Assembly (NCBI GenBank): GCA_017437945.1
Contig: JAFRWP010000014.1
Location: 62,001 to 126,000, forward strand
Direction of reading: 5' to 3'
Source: Candidatus Saccharimonadota bacterium
Lineage (GTDB): Bacteria; Patescibacteriota; Saccharimonadia; Saccharimonadales; Saccharimonadaceae
Length of the DNA: 64,000 bases
The translations under genes and the position numbers were made by a program. Under the pieces are notes generated by a model. The model was not told where the DNA came from, made no database searches, and saw nothing but the letters and a program-made list of their open reading frames with translations. Of this stretch, positions 1-6,792 are shown in pieces (the stretch's first letter is position 1; each line of letters begins with the position of its first letter).

Positions 1-189
1 CGGAACTGCACCCTGAACTGGCACATTCGGAATAATCGGGGCTGCTCCGCCCTCTGGCATTTGCGGCATAGCAACCTCTGGCAAATCGCCATTACCTTTC
101 ACCGGACTTGCCGATGGAATTGCTTGTACTGCTGGTGGTAAATTGTCGCCACCCTGATCTGAAGTATTCACCTGCCCACTTTCATCCAT
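1..189 (-). CDS. N-terminal part of a Pro/Ala-rich protein (runs off the window)
   Basis: The reverse strand is open from an ATG at 189 to the window edge, giving 63 residues beginning MDESGQVNTSDQGGDNL and continuing in Pro-, Ala- and Gly-rich sequence (for example PQMPEGGAAPIIPNVP). No fold or family can be recognised from this low-complexity start; it may be a disordered N-terminus before a membrane or DNA-binding domain outside the window. A -10-like TACAAT lies 7 bases before the ATG and there is no Shine-Dalgarno site, so the mRNA is probably leaderless, as for many genes here. The gene lies downstream of rpoD on the same strand, separated by the long inverted repeat at 263-402. Confidence 0.6.
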   Translation of the reverse strand, partial: MDESGQVNTSDQGGDNLPPAVQAIPSASPVKGNGDLPEVAMPQMPEGGAAPIIPNVPVQGAVP

Positions 190-262
190 ATATCTTATTG
201 TACTTATGTTTATCAAAAATTGCAAACAATTTACGAAAAAATAAATCCACGAAATGACTATG

Positions 263-402
263 CGAATATCTAAATAAGTACGTGCATGCTTTTCATGGCT
301 CTACGGAGGTTGCTACCGAGTACAAGACACAAAACAGCCCGTAAAGACGGGTTGTTTTGATGTCGTGCCATGAAAACATGCACTACTTATTTTAGATATT
401 CG
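263..402. repeat. Long inverted-repeat element E1, overlapping the 3' end of rpoD
   Basis: The arms 263-299 and 367-402 are complementary over about 36 bases with two or three single-base differences, so a transcript would form a very long hairpin. The right arm contains the last codons and stop of rpoD, so the left arm is an inverted copy of the rpoD 3' end. Inside the arms are a GGT-TGCTA-CCGAG segment (308-320) and an inner GC-capped hairpin (331-358). The same internal motif with unrelated arms recurs at 3243-3370. Read from rpoD, the stop codon would sit inside the helix. It could act as a 3' stabiliser or terminator, or be a structured RNA; the function is unknown. Confidence 0.8.
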
Positions 403-1361
403 TGCAGTTTCTTAGTGTCTTTATTTTTACGTAATTTTGCAAGCGCCTTAGCTTCAATCTGGCGAATACGCTCACGGGTAACGGAAAACTCCGCACCAAC
501 TTCCTCAAGCGTGTGGCTCTTGCCGCCACCAATACCAAAACGCATCTTAATAATCTTTTGTTCACGATCAGTCAAAGTTGAAAGAATCGCCGCAATTTGC
601 TCTTTCAAAAGCTGTGTAGCAGCTGAATCTTCTGGCGAAACACGGTCTTCATCCTCAATAAAATCACCAAGCGAAGAATCATCGTCATCACCATCACGAC
701 CGACAGACGCATCGAGCGAAGCGATATCCTGCTTAATCTTCATTACATATTCAATCTTCTCAGTCTCAACGCCCATCGCTTCGGCAATTTCCTCTGTCGA
801 TGGTTCACGATTAAGGTCCTGCGTCAAGCGGCGCTGCGTGCGCAAAACTTTATTAATTGTTTCAACCATGTGTACTGGAATACGAATCGTACGCGCCTGA
901 TCTGCAATTGCACGTGTAATCGCCTGGCGAATCCACCACGTTGCATAAGTCGAAAATTTAAAGCCCTTGTCTGGGTCGAACTTCTCTACTGCGCGTAGTA
1001 AGCCTGTGTTGCCTTCCTGAATCAAATCCAAGAAATCCAAACCACGGCCCGAGTAACGCTTTGCAATCGAAACCACGAGACGCATATTCGATTCCGCCAT
1101 TTTATCCTTGGCTTTTTTCTGCTCTTTTGGTGTACCGTGAATAATCTTTTGTGCTAATTCATATTCCTCTTCAGTTGATAGAAGTGGAATTTTACCAATT
1201 TCACGAAGATATAGCTTAACGGAGTCATCTGAAACCTCATCATAGGTCACTGACTCTAAATCAACATTGAAGTCCTCATCGCCTTCATCACCCATATCGT
1301 CAAGTGAAGGCTCATCCATCAAGTCGTCGTCTAAGCGTAAATCTCTTTCTTCGTCGTCCAT
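387..1361 (-). CDS. rpoD: Primary RNA polymerase sigma factor (sigma-70)
   Basis: The 324-residue product directs RNA polymerase to -35/-10 promoters. Region 1.2 is visible at about residues 45-75 ([14 protein letters not shown]), followed by the group-1 sigma region 2 ([18 protein letters not shown], then [18 protein letters not shown]), region 3 and region 4.2 ([19 protein letters not shown]). Region 1.1 is reduced to an acidic tail of about 45 residues, so the protein is shorter than typical housekeeping sigmas, as expected in small genomes. An upstream hairpin (about 1460-1500) and a weak SD (AGGAA) precede the ATG. It lies directly downstream of dnaG on the same strand, as in many bacteria. 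Its last codons form one arm of inverted repeat E1. Confidence 0.97.
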   Translation of the reverse strand: MDDEERDLRLDDDLMDEPSLDDMGDEGDEDFNVDLESVTYDEVSDDSVKLYLREIGKIPLLSTEEEYELAQKIIHGTPKEQKKAKDKMAESNMRLVVSIAKRYSGRGLDFLDLIQEGNTGLLRAVEKFDPDKGFKFSTYATWWIRQAITRAIADQARTIRIPVHMVETINKVLRTQRRLTQDLNREPSTEEIAEAMGVETEKIEYVMKIKQDIASLDASVGRDGDDDDSSLGDFIEDEDRVSPEDSAATQLLKEQIAAILSTLTDREQKIIKMRFGIGGGKSHTLEEVGAEFSVTRERIRQIEAKALAKLRKNKDTKKLHEYLK

Positions 1362-1531
1362 TCTTTATTCCTATTAATTTTTACAAACAAAACCCCCGCC
1401 CATTCGCAAATTTTTGTTTTGAGATTTTCTGTATGCTTTCAACTTATCTTATTTCCGCTGGATGAACTACCAAAATAAAGTTCTTTTGTCCAGCATTTTA
1501 GCTGAATATTAGCATAATTTTTACAACATGT

Positions 1532-3154
1532 CTATTTTTTACGCAATAATTCGCTTAATTTCTTCATCAATTCTTCAATTTGCGCCTCGTCGCCCTTCTC
1601 TTCGGCAACGCGAATCTGTTCTTCAAGCTCTTTTCGTTCTGTCGCCAACCGTTCTTCAGACGCTTTCGCAATCAGACTATTAGCCTCTTTTTGCAAATCC
1701 AAAATCGAAAACTTCCCGTACTGCTCTTCAAAAATCAAACTCAGCTCGTCTTTGTTGAATTTCATCACCTCAAAATTACCGAGATCAACCTTACTACACT
1801 GCGCAATCGCTGCCAAATTCTTTTCTGCTCGACTTACAACTGTTGTACTTTTTACAACATTAGTCTTCTTCAGCTTCTTCTCTTCTTTAGCGACCTTTTT
1901 CGCTCGGAATGCATCTAATGAAATCCCCAGTCTTGCCGCTACTTGTCGCTCATATTTCTCTCGCAAAACCGTATCCGCCGGATCAATCTGCTCAATCAAA
2001 CGTTTTGCTTCCGTCGCATATTCCTGAAAACCTTTTTCAGTCTTCAAATCATACTTCGTCTCGTATTTTTCCAGTAGCCATTCCAGCGCCGGTCGGTAAC
2101 TATTAACCGCATCTTGCCACAACTTTGGATCCTTCTGAATCAACTCGTCCGCATCTTTACAGCCGTGATAATCATCGATTACTGATAAATAAATTCCAAA
2201 TTTTGACGCCATAGAAATTGCCCGCTCGGCCGCTCGAATACCCGCCTCGTCGCCATCGTATGCCAACCGAATATCATTCGTCATCCGCGAAAAACTCTTC
2301 AAATGCATTTCTGTCATCGCCGTCCCAGCTGTTGCTACCGCCTGGCAAACGCCCGCCTGATGCGACGAAATCACGTCCATGTTCCCCTCAACCACCACCA
2401 CAAATTCCGAGCGTCGAATCGTGTCCTTTGCCTGACTCAACCCAAAAATATGCCGCCCTTTGTTATACAGCAACGTTTCTGGCGTATTCAGATACTTCGG
2501 CGAATTTTTATCCTTATCATTCAGAATTCTTGCCGTAAAACCTATCACACGTCCACCTACGTCCATCAATGGGATCGTCATCCGGCCCTTAAATAAATCC
2601 CCGCCAAAACGATTCAATAGGCCAGCATCTTCCATCTCTTTCTTCGTAAAACCACGCTTCGTTAAAAAGTTCACCAAAGCATTGCCCGATTGCGGCGCAT
2701 AACCAATCCGGAAATTCTCTACCGTCTTTTTGTTCATGTTCCGTTTGTAGAACACGTACTGCATCACGCCCTTATTTTTTGTTAAGCAATACTGAAAATA
2801 CTTAGTCGCGAGCTCCAGCGCTTCATATAATCGCGCTTTGTGCTCGGCTTGTTTTTTGTCATCGCCAGAATAACGTCTTAGCTCCACCCCCGCCTGCTGC
2901 GCCAGCTTTTCTAGTGCTTCGCGGAAAGTACAGCCTTCCATCTCCATCACGAACGTAAAAATATCACCGCCTTTATTGCTCGAAAAATCATGCCAAATCC
3001 CCTTCTCTGGCGAAACCATAAAACTCGGTGTCTTGTCTGTCCCCCAAGGTGAATGCCCTTTGAAATTCCTACCCGCGCGCTTCAGCTCAATGTATTGGCC
3101 AATTACGTCCTCTACCGCTAACCTCGCTCGAATTTCTTCTTTGGCATCCTCCAT
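1532..3154 (-). CDS. dnaG: DNA primase DnaG with a degenerate zinc-binding domain
   Basis: The 540-residue protein makes RNA primers for replication. The N-terminal domain is clearly the DnaG CHC2 fold (KTPSFMVSPEKGIWHDF), but the four zinc ligands are replaced: the usual CPFH-EKTPSF reads SPWG-DKTPSF and the usual HCFGC reads HDFSS. The Toprim core is intact, with VVVEGNMDV at about residue 255 and AYDGDEAG at about residue 300. The C-terminal region beyond the helical subdomain is short and ends in a Lys/Glu-rich helix, so the helicase-binding domain is reduced or divergent. A TATACT box lies 6 bases before the ATG, with no SD, so the mRNA is probably leaderless. The family call is secure; loss of metal binding is inferred from the residues. 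Confidence 0.95.
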   Translation of the reverse strand: MEDAKEEIRARLAVEDVIGQYIELKRAGRNFKGHSPWGTDKTPSFMVSPEKGIWHDFSSNKGGDIFTFVMEMEGCTFREALEKLAQQAGVELRRYSGDDKKQAEHKARLYEALELATKYFQYCLTKNKGVMQYVFYKRNMNKKTVENFRIGYAPQSGNALVNFLTKRGFTKKEMEDAGLLNRFGGDLFKGRMTIPLMDVGGRVIGFTARILNDKDKNSPKYLNTPETLLYNKGRHIFGLSQAKDTIRRSEFVVVVEGNMDVISSHQAGVCQAVATAGTAMTEMHLKSFSRMTNDIRLAYDGDEAGIRAAERAISMASKFGIYLSVIDDYHGCKDADELIQKDPKLWQDAVNSYRPALEWLLEKYETKYDLKTEKGFQEYATEAKRLIEQIDPADTVLREKYERQVAARLGISLDAFRAKKVAKEEKKLKKTNVVKSTTVVSRAEKNLAAIAQCSKVDLGNFEVMKFNKDELSLIFEEQYGKFSILDLQKEANSLIAKASEERLATERKELEEQIRVAEEKGDEAQIEELMKKLSELLRKK

Positions 3155-3242
3155 ACTTCTAGTATATCATCTGTCTAACAGATTAAAAACATAGCCATAA
3201 CGTTTCATTCAAAATATGTCTCTTGAGGAACATGCGCAACAC

Positions 3243-3370
3243 AAACGTTTTGTGGAAATACATCACTTTTAGAACGTGCGCAGGTCACGACCGAGTCTGA
3301 GCGAAGAAGTACCCGCAACGGCGGGCTACTTCGAGCGCTTCTAAAAGTGATGTATTCCAATAAAGCGTTT
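3243..3370. repeat. Long inverted-repeat element E2, between divergent genes
   Basis: Arms of about 38 bases (from 3243 and up to 3370) are complementary with only a few mismatches. The core carries GGT-CACGA-CCGAG (3283-3295) followed by GAGT-type sequence and an inner hairpin with a GCGGG/CCCGC stem around 3310-3332. This matches the layout of E1 at 263-402, although the outer arms are unrelated in sequence. It lies between the starts of dnaG (reverse) and the membrane gene at 3387 (forward), and its right arm ends only 4 bases before the TATAAT box of the latter. The preserved pairing with different arm sequence suggests an RNA structure rather than a conserved transposon end. Confidence 0.8.
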
Positions 3371-3386
3371 ATGTTATAATTAACTC

Positions 3387-4004
3387 ATGGACAATAAAGC
3401 TTATCTTGACGAAATTGCCGTCAAAGGCAAAAAGAAATTTTCAGCAGGGCCAATCTTGACTCCAGTCATGATTAAGCTCATCATTGTCGGCGTCGCCGCG
3501 GTCATCGCTATGATCGTCGTAGCAACAATGCTTAATTCCAGAAAAGATGATTCCAGCGCAATTCACGAGACTATTTACTTCCGCATGACTGGCCTTATCG
3601 ACAAGCACAGTCCAATCAGAACCTACATCAAAAAAGTAAAATCATCAGACTTACGCGCCTACACTTCGACTCTTATTTCCGCCCTCACAACCACGAGCGA
3701 CTCGATCAAAGCTGTTTCTGGCAAAATCGGTCTCAAAACCAGTAGCCCGAGCAGCGAGGTCTCACAGCTTAACAGCAAAAACATCAGCACTCTCGAAGAT
3801 GACCTCGAGCGCGCCTATCTCAACGGCAACCTCGACGTTACTTACGCATCCAACATGTCTTATCAACTATCATTGCTAATTAGCCTCGAAAATCAGGCTC
3901 GTTCCAAGACTAGCGACGCCACGTATGCTCAGGCCCTCGATGAATCGAAAGCCGGTCTCGAAGCGCTCGAGGAAAACTTCCGCAACTACGCCGACACGCA
4001 TTAA
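3387..4004 (+). CDS. Single-pass membrane protein of unknown function
   Basis: The 205-residue protein has a charged cytoplasmic start, one strong membrane segment at about residues 30-50 (MIKLIIVGVAAVIAMIVVA) and an outside domain that is mostly helical, rich in Ser/Thr and Leu (repeated S-TLISALTTTSDSI-like stretches). This could be a helical bundle or pseudo-coiled coil. I do not recognise the family. TATAAT at 3374-3379 ends 7 bases before the ATG, which predicts a leaderless mRNA. A strong terminator follows the stop, so this is a single-gene unit. It may belong to the lineage-specific envelope proteins of this group, but that is a guess. Confidence 0.8.
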   Translation: MDNKAYLDEIAVKGKKKFSAGPILTPVMIKLIIVGVAAVIAMIVVATMLNSRKDDSSAIHETIYFRMTGLIDKHSPIRTYIKKVKSSDLRAYTSTLISALTTTSDSIKAVSGKIGLKTSSPSSEVSQLNSKNISTLEDDLERAYLNGNLDVTYASNMSYQLSLLISLENQARSKTSDATYAQALDESKAGLEALEENFRNYADTH

Positions 4005-4010
4005 GCCATC

Positions 4011-4038
4011 AAAAATCCCCCTCGCGGGGGATTTTTTT
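4011..4038 (+). terminator. Intrinsic terminator after the 3387 membrane gene
   Basis: AAATCCCCC and GGGGGATTT pair around a short loop and are followed by a run of seven T. The A-rich left flank means it could also stop reverse-strand transcription coming from the mscL-orn operon. Confidence 0.9.
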
Positions 4039-4043
4039 ATACT

Positions 4044-4361
4044 TTATTCTTCCGGAGCGGACATTTCGTATCCATGTCGCACTAAATCGATAATCTCATC
4101 GTGTTCTAGTTGACCGGAGCAAATCACTTCAATGCCGTTTCGCCCTAAAGCTCGACTTTCCATCACACTCTCATAGCGCCCCTGCAAAGTCTTGCTCAAG
4201 TTTCGCTCACAACGTAGCTGAATGCGTAGAGGATCCGTTCCTGGTTCCATCACGAGGAAAATCCTCTCCCCGCGCGAGAAAATCTTCATTCCCTGCTCCT
4301 CGCGCACCGAAGTATTATCTAGCGCCAAGGCGTACTTTACGATATCTTCCTCAAGTACCAT
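4044..4361 (-). CDS. YjbR/MmcQ-family small protein
   Basis: The 105-residue protein fits the YjbR (CyaY-like fold) family: the strands FLVMEPGTDPLRIQLRCE, a middle region ending in a Gly-rich turn, and the C-terminal ELDHDEIIDLVRHGYEM-type helix (here LEHDEIIDLVRHGYEM) match the usual ending in which a helix leads to an SY[ED] motif. The family is described as DNA-binding, but its biochemical role is not established. The start overlaps the orn gene by 25 bases and has an SD (GGAGGAA) inside orn, so the two are translated from one mRNA with mscL. Some residues usual near the N-terminus are missing, so the call is moderately sure. Confidence 0.65.
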   Translation of the reverse strand: MVLEEDIVKYALALDNTSVREEQGMKIFSRGERIFLVMEPGTDPLRIQLRCERNLSKTLQGRYESVMESRALGRNGIEVICSGQLEHDEIIDLVRHGYEMSAPEE

Positions 4362-4864
4362 TTCAATTCCTCCATGCTACCGCGAATATCATCGAGTGCT
4401 CGATGATTATCCGGCTTAATAAACCTATCGCCAAGTGCATTTTCGAAATACAATTTCCACGCACTTACGTCGAGCATGCGATAATGCAGCTTTGCATTCA
4501 ATTCCGGCCATTCATTTTCAATGAATCGCCTGTCCTGATGAATCGAATTACCAGCCAAATATACCGTATCGCCAAAATTCTTTTCAACAAACTGCAGTAA
4601 TTCTTTTTCGACTTCCGCCGAAGGCCGACCACTGCCATTTTGAGCTACCAAAGCATCATACGAGGCCTTATTTTTTTCCCAAAACTCTCCCACCATCCGC
4701 TCACGGATCAATGCGTCGTCGACTTTCACTACCGCCGTATAGGTAGCAATTTCGTTCATTTCCCAGTCAGTCGCAATCGCCGCTACTTCTAGAATTCTAT
4801 CCTCAACTGGCGACAATCCCGTCATCTCCAGGTCTACCCAGAGCAAACTCGCTTTTTTCGACAT
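4337..4864 (-). CDS. orn: Oligoribonuclease (DEDDh 3'-5' exoribonuclease)
   Basis: The 175-residue enzyme degrades 2- to 5-mer RNAs left by other nucleases. The DEDDh motifs are all visible: DLEMTGL (Exo I) near residue 11, HQDRRFIE (Exo II region) in the middle, and HRALDDI (Exo III, with the catalytic His and Asp) near residue 153. The length equals that of typical Orn. It starts 1 base after the mscL stop and is overlapped by the yjbR-like gene, so it is the middle gene of a three-gene operon. Orn is common in Proteobacteria and Actinobacteria; its presence here is consistent with a CPR genome that lacks several other nanoRNases, but that is not tested by this window. Confidence 0.95.
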   Translation of the reverse strand: MSKKASLLWVDLEMTGLSPVEDRILEVAAIATDWEMNEIATYTAVVKVDDALIRERMVGEFWEKNKASYDALVAQNGSGRPSAEVEKELLQFVEKNFGDTVYLAGNSIHQDRRFIENEWPELNAKLHYRMLDVSAWKLYFENALGDRFIKPDNHRALDDIRGSMEELKWYLRKIS

Positions 4865-4865
4865 A

Positions 4866-5213
4866 TTATTTATCTTTTTTGTCGAGCTTCAAGCACTTAA
4901 TGACGATGTAAATTACAAGCGCCAAGATTAAGAAGTTAATAAGGTCGTTCAGGAATGCACCGAGACCAATTGCCGCACCGCTATTACCGAGCGGAATTGA
5001 CCAACCTCTAAGACCATCAGTTGAACCAAGCAAAAGACCGATTGGTGGCATAAAGACATTATTTACAAGCGAATTCACTACTACACCAGCGGCCGAACCA
5101 AGCACTAAGCCGATCGCCAAACCAATAATATTTTGCTCCTTAATAAAGTCCATAAAACCGTTGGCTCCGCCCTTGACTTTGCTAGCTACACCTTTGATTT
5201 TTTCTACTGCCAT
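4866..5213 (-). CDS. mscL: Large-conductance mechanosensitive channel MscL
   Basis: The 115-residue protein releases solutes during hypo-osmotic shock. It has the amphipathic N-terminal helix (GFMDFIKEQNIIGLAIGLVLG), the Gly/Ala-rich pore-lining TM1 with GSAAGVVVNSLVNNVFMPPIG, and the second TM (FLNDLINFLILALVIYIVIK) ending in a Lys-rich cytoplasmic tail. The periplasmic loop is short. An SD (AGAGGATG) lies before the ATG. It is the promoter-proximal gene of the mscL-orn-yjbR operon. Confidence 0.95.
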   Translation of the reverse strand: MAVEKIKGVASKVKGGANGFMDFIKEQNIIGLAIGLVLGSAAGVVVNSLVNNVFMPPIGLLLGSTDGLRGWSIPLGNSGAAIGLGAFLNDLINFLILALVIYIVIKCLKLDKKDK

Positions 5214-5264
5214 AATGACATCCTCTTTAATTACTTATCTTAAATATACCACGTCCATAATTTC

Positions 5265-5293
5265 TTGACAAATATACATATCTGTGCTAAAAT
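5265..5293 (+). promoter_or_regulatory. Consensus sigma-70 promoter of the 5376 cassette
   Basis: TTGACA at 5265-5270 and TAAAAT at 5288-5293 are separated by 17 bases, with TGTGC just before the -10. The same architecture recurs in front of seven or more solitary orphan genes in this window. Confidence 0.85.
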
Positions 5294-5297
5294 ATCA

Positions 5298-5346
5298 GAG
5301 ATTCACTGGGGGTTATTCCAAAAACCAAGTGAAAAGCTCTTTTTTT
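5298..5346 (+). promoter_or_regulatory. Leader hairpin followed by a T tract, attenuator-like
   Basis: Starting within a few bases of the predicted transcription start, TTCACT (5302-5307) pairs with AGTGAA (5328-5333), reinforced by GGTT/AACC inside and GAG/CTC outside, and is followed at once by eight T (5339-5346). This has the form of an intrinsic terminator placed before the gene, so it could act as an attenuator or simply as a 5' stabilising hairpin. Confidence 0.55.
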
Positions 5347-5375
5347 CTTTAGTTTACATATAGGAGGTGTGCGAC

Positions 5376-6008
5376 ATGGGTCAAATCTACCATCTACCCA
5401 CCACCAATCACATCTCTGCGGAGAAATGTGGTGGGTTTGAACAGTCACTCGGTTTTAACAAGGTCCCTCTGACGGTAATCAACGCTATCTTCAATTTCCT
5501 TCGCGGCGGAGACGGACCGGACGTATACGCCATCAAGCTATACAGAAACGGCAAGAACAAACCCAGCGAAGAAATCGTTCGAGGCGTCATGCCGAGCAGA
5601 TACAAGACCAACTTCAAGCTCGTGCTTGAATTCCAAGAAGCGTTAAATTCATTCCTCGATTCGGAAGCTCCCAAAGCTTTCGAGACCATCAAAGGAATGG
5701 TGTCTCGTATCTATCACAACCGACACCACAACTGCAATGTAGTTTTCGTCAAATGCACCAACGGCATCATTGGTTGCGGCTGGTACGACCGGGCGAACTC
5801 CACCCAGAAAGGTACCCTTACGGCTTGTTATCTGCTCTATACATTTGGCAGCATCAACGAAAGTCATGACCGCATCCTCTATCTTGCAACCCAAAACTAC
5901 CTCCCATTTGAGAGTAACTTCACTCTTGACCAAGCAAAAATGGCCGAGCAGATTCTCCTCAAATATTCAGTAGAGGAAGCCCTTAATCGGGTAGGTGGAG
6001 AAGACTAG
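5376..6008 (+). CDS. Orphan cassette protein, unknown function
   Basis: The 210-residue soluble protein has no signal peptide or membrane segment and no family I recognise. It is of mixed composition with several Cys and His residues (YHNRHHNCNVVFVKC and GIIGCGWYDR), which might form a metal site or a fold core. The start is the ATG at 5376 because AGGAGG at 5362-5367 stands 8 bases upstream; the GTG at 5367 overlaps the SD and is rejected. It is a stand-alone unit: consensus promoter, folded leader, strong SD and its own terminator. Its organisation differs sharply from the leaderless neighbours and matches the other accessory cassettes. Function cannot be inferred. Confidence 0.8.
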   Translation: MGQIYHLPTTNHISAEKCGGFEQSLGFNKVPLTVINAIFNFLRGGDGPDVYAIKLYRNGKNKPSEEIVRGVMPSRYKTNFKLVLEFQEALNSFLDSEAPKAFETIKGMVSRIYHNRHHNCNVVFVKCTNGIIGCGWYDRANSTQKGTLTACYLLYTFGSINESHDRILYLATQNYLPFESNFTLDQAKMAEQILLKYSVEEALNRVGGED

Positions 6009-6020
6009 AGAAACAACCCA

Positions 6021-6050
6021 CCCTCGGAAATCAAACTCCGAGGGCTTTTT
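6021..6050 (+). terminator. Terminator of the 5376 cassette
   Basis: CCCTCGGA (6021-6028) pairs with TCCGAGGG (6037-6044), followed by C and five T. Confidence 0.9.
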
Positions 6051-6054
6051 AATA

Positions 6055-6089
6055 CAAAAAAATACCCCCGGCCTTGCGGCTGGGGGTGT
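6055..6089 (-). terminator. Terminator of the reverse-strand 6107 cassette
   Basis: On the reverse strand ACCCCCAGCC pairs with GGCCGGGGGT around a GCAA loop and is followed by A and seven T. It faces the forward terminator at 6021, so the two convergent cassettes are separately insulated. Confidence 0.9.
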
Positions 6090-6106
6090 GGATTAACAGA
6101 TGTTTG

Positions 6107-6571
6107 TTACCCGACCAATCTGACTTTGCGTTTTCTCATCCGCTCGCTGCAAGCTTCCGCCAGCAGGCCGGCACCAGGATAATATTCCGGAATTGCAACC
6201 AGGATATCATGTAGTTCCTCCAGAGACGTTGCGGCCATGATATTATCAATCATCTGGCCGAAATCCCTCTGGCTTTCATCCCGCTGGACGATCTCGCCAA
6301 CTTCACTCGCGGCGATAAAGTTCGTCCCGAGTTCTTCGAGCGCCCTCGACATCAGATCTTCATCCTCATCGTAATTGGCGATACGTTTCTCGTCGAACTT
6401 TTCATCTTCACCCGGCTCGAGAATCATGACTCCGCCTGCAGCTCCGAAGTACTCGTCAAGTACATCGGAATCCGCATCACATGCGAAGACAGCTTCTTCG
6501 TCGTATGACCACGCGTTCTCTGGTCGGTAGGTTGACGGTATCCCGTCAGGTTCCATGTGCCTCTTTGCCAT
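6107..6571 (-). CDS. Acidic orphan cassette protein, unknown function
   Basis: The product is 154 residues, strongly acidic in its middle (YDEEAVFACDADSDVLDEY, ANYDEDEDLMSRALEELG), with a basic C-terminus (ERMRKRKVRLVG). There is no signal peptide or membrane segment, and no family is recognised. I place the start at the ATG at 6571, which has GAGGTG 6 bases upstream; the GTG at 6583 would overlap that SD. It has its own promoter (6750-6778), a leader of about 170 bases with several hairpins, and its own terminator. It is convergent with the 5376 cassette. The charge pattern is reminiscent of small regulators or inhibitors, but nothing specific supports that. Confidence 0.75.
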   Translation of the reverse strand: MAKRHMEPDGIPSTYRPENAWSYDEEAVFACDADSDVLDEYFGAAGGVMILEPGEDEKFDEKRIANYDEDEDLMSRALEELGTNFIAASEVGEIVQRDESQRDFGQMIDNIMAATSLEELHDILVAIPEYYPGAGLLAEACSERMRKRKVRLVG

Positions 6572-6583
6572 GCTACACCTCAC

Positions 6584-6745
6584 AAAAGCTTACCCACTCT
6601 TGGTGGGCTTTATTTAGTCCAAACGAGTGGCTCCGTTAGGACTAGATTTCCGCCTCCCCTTCGGAAAACTAGCCCCAATCGGACTTAGTGCACATAGCTA
6701 TCTGTTAATCAAAAAGTGCTATGGCTCCTCTTTATGAAACCATAC
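6584..6745 (-). promoter_or_regulatory. Folded 5' leader of the 6107 cassette
   Basis: The reverse-strand leader of about 160 bases contains several stems. CTAG-TTTCCG pairs with CGGAAA-CTAG around 6640-6670, flanking AGTCC/GGACT segments can close a larger domain, and CCCACC/GGTGGG-like pairing lies near 6600. No known riboswitch core was recognised. It may be a cis-regulatory RNA or only a stabilising leader. Confidence 0.4.
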
Positions 6746-6749
6746 ACCT

Positions 6750-6778
6750 ATTTTATCACACTTTCATTAAAAAGTCAA
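6750..6778 (-). promoter_or_regulatory. Consensus sigma-70 promoter of the 6107 cassette
   Basis: On the reverse strand TTGACT (6778-6773), 17 bases, then TAAAAT (6755-6750), with TGTGA before the -10. It is almost the same string as the promoters of the other cassettes. Confidence 0.85.
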
Positions 6779-6792
6779 TATGCTAACGGTTC

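Noticed and set aside
331-358. The inner hairpin of E1 as a plain rpoD terminator
   Set aside because: It has T residues on both sides but is embedded in a 140-base inverted repeat, so a simple terminator does not explain the structure, although it may contribute to termination.
5367-5375. GTG start for the 5376 gene (and the analogous GTG/TTG starts at 6583, 12673 and 23800)
   Set aside because: Each lies in or before the Shine-Dalgarno site or folded leader of a better ATG with correct spacing.
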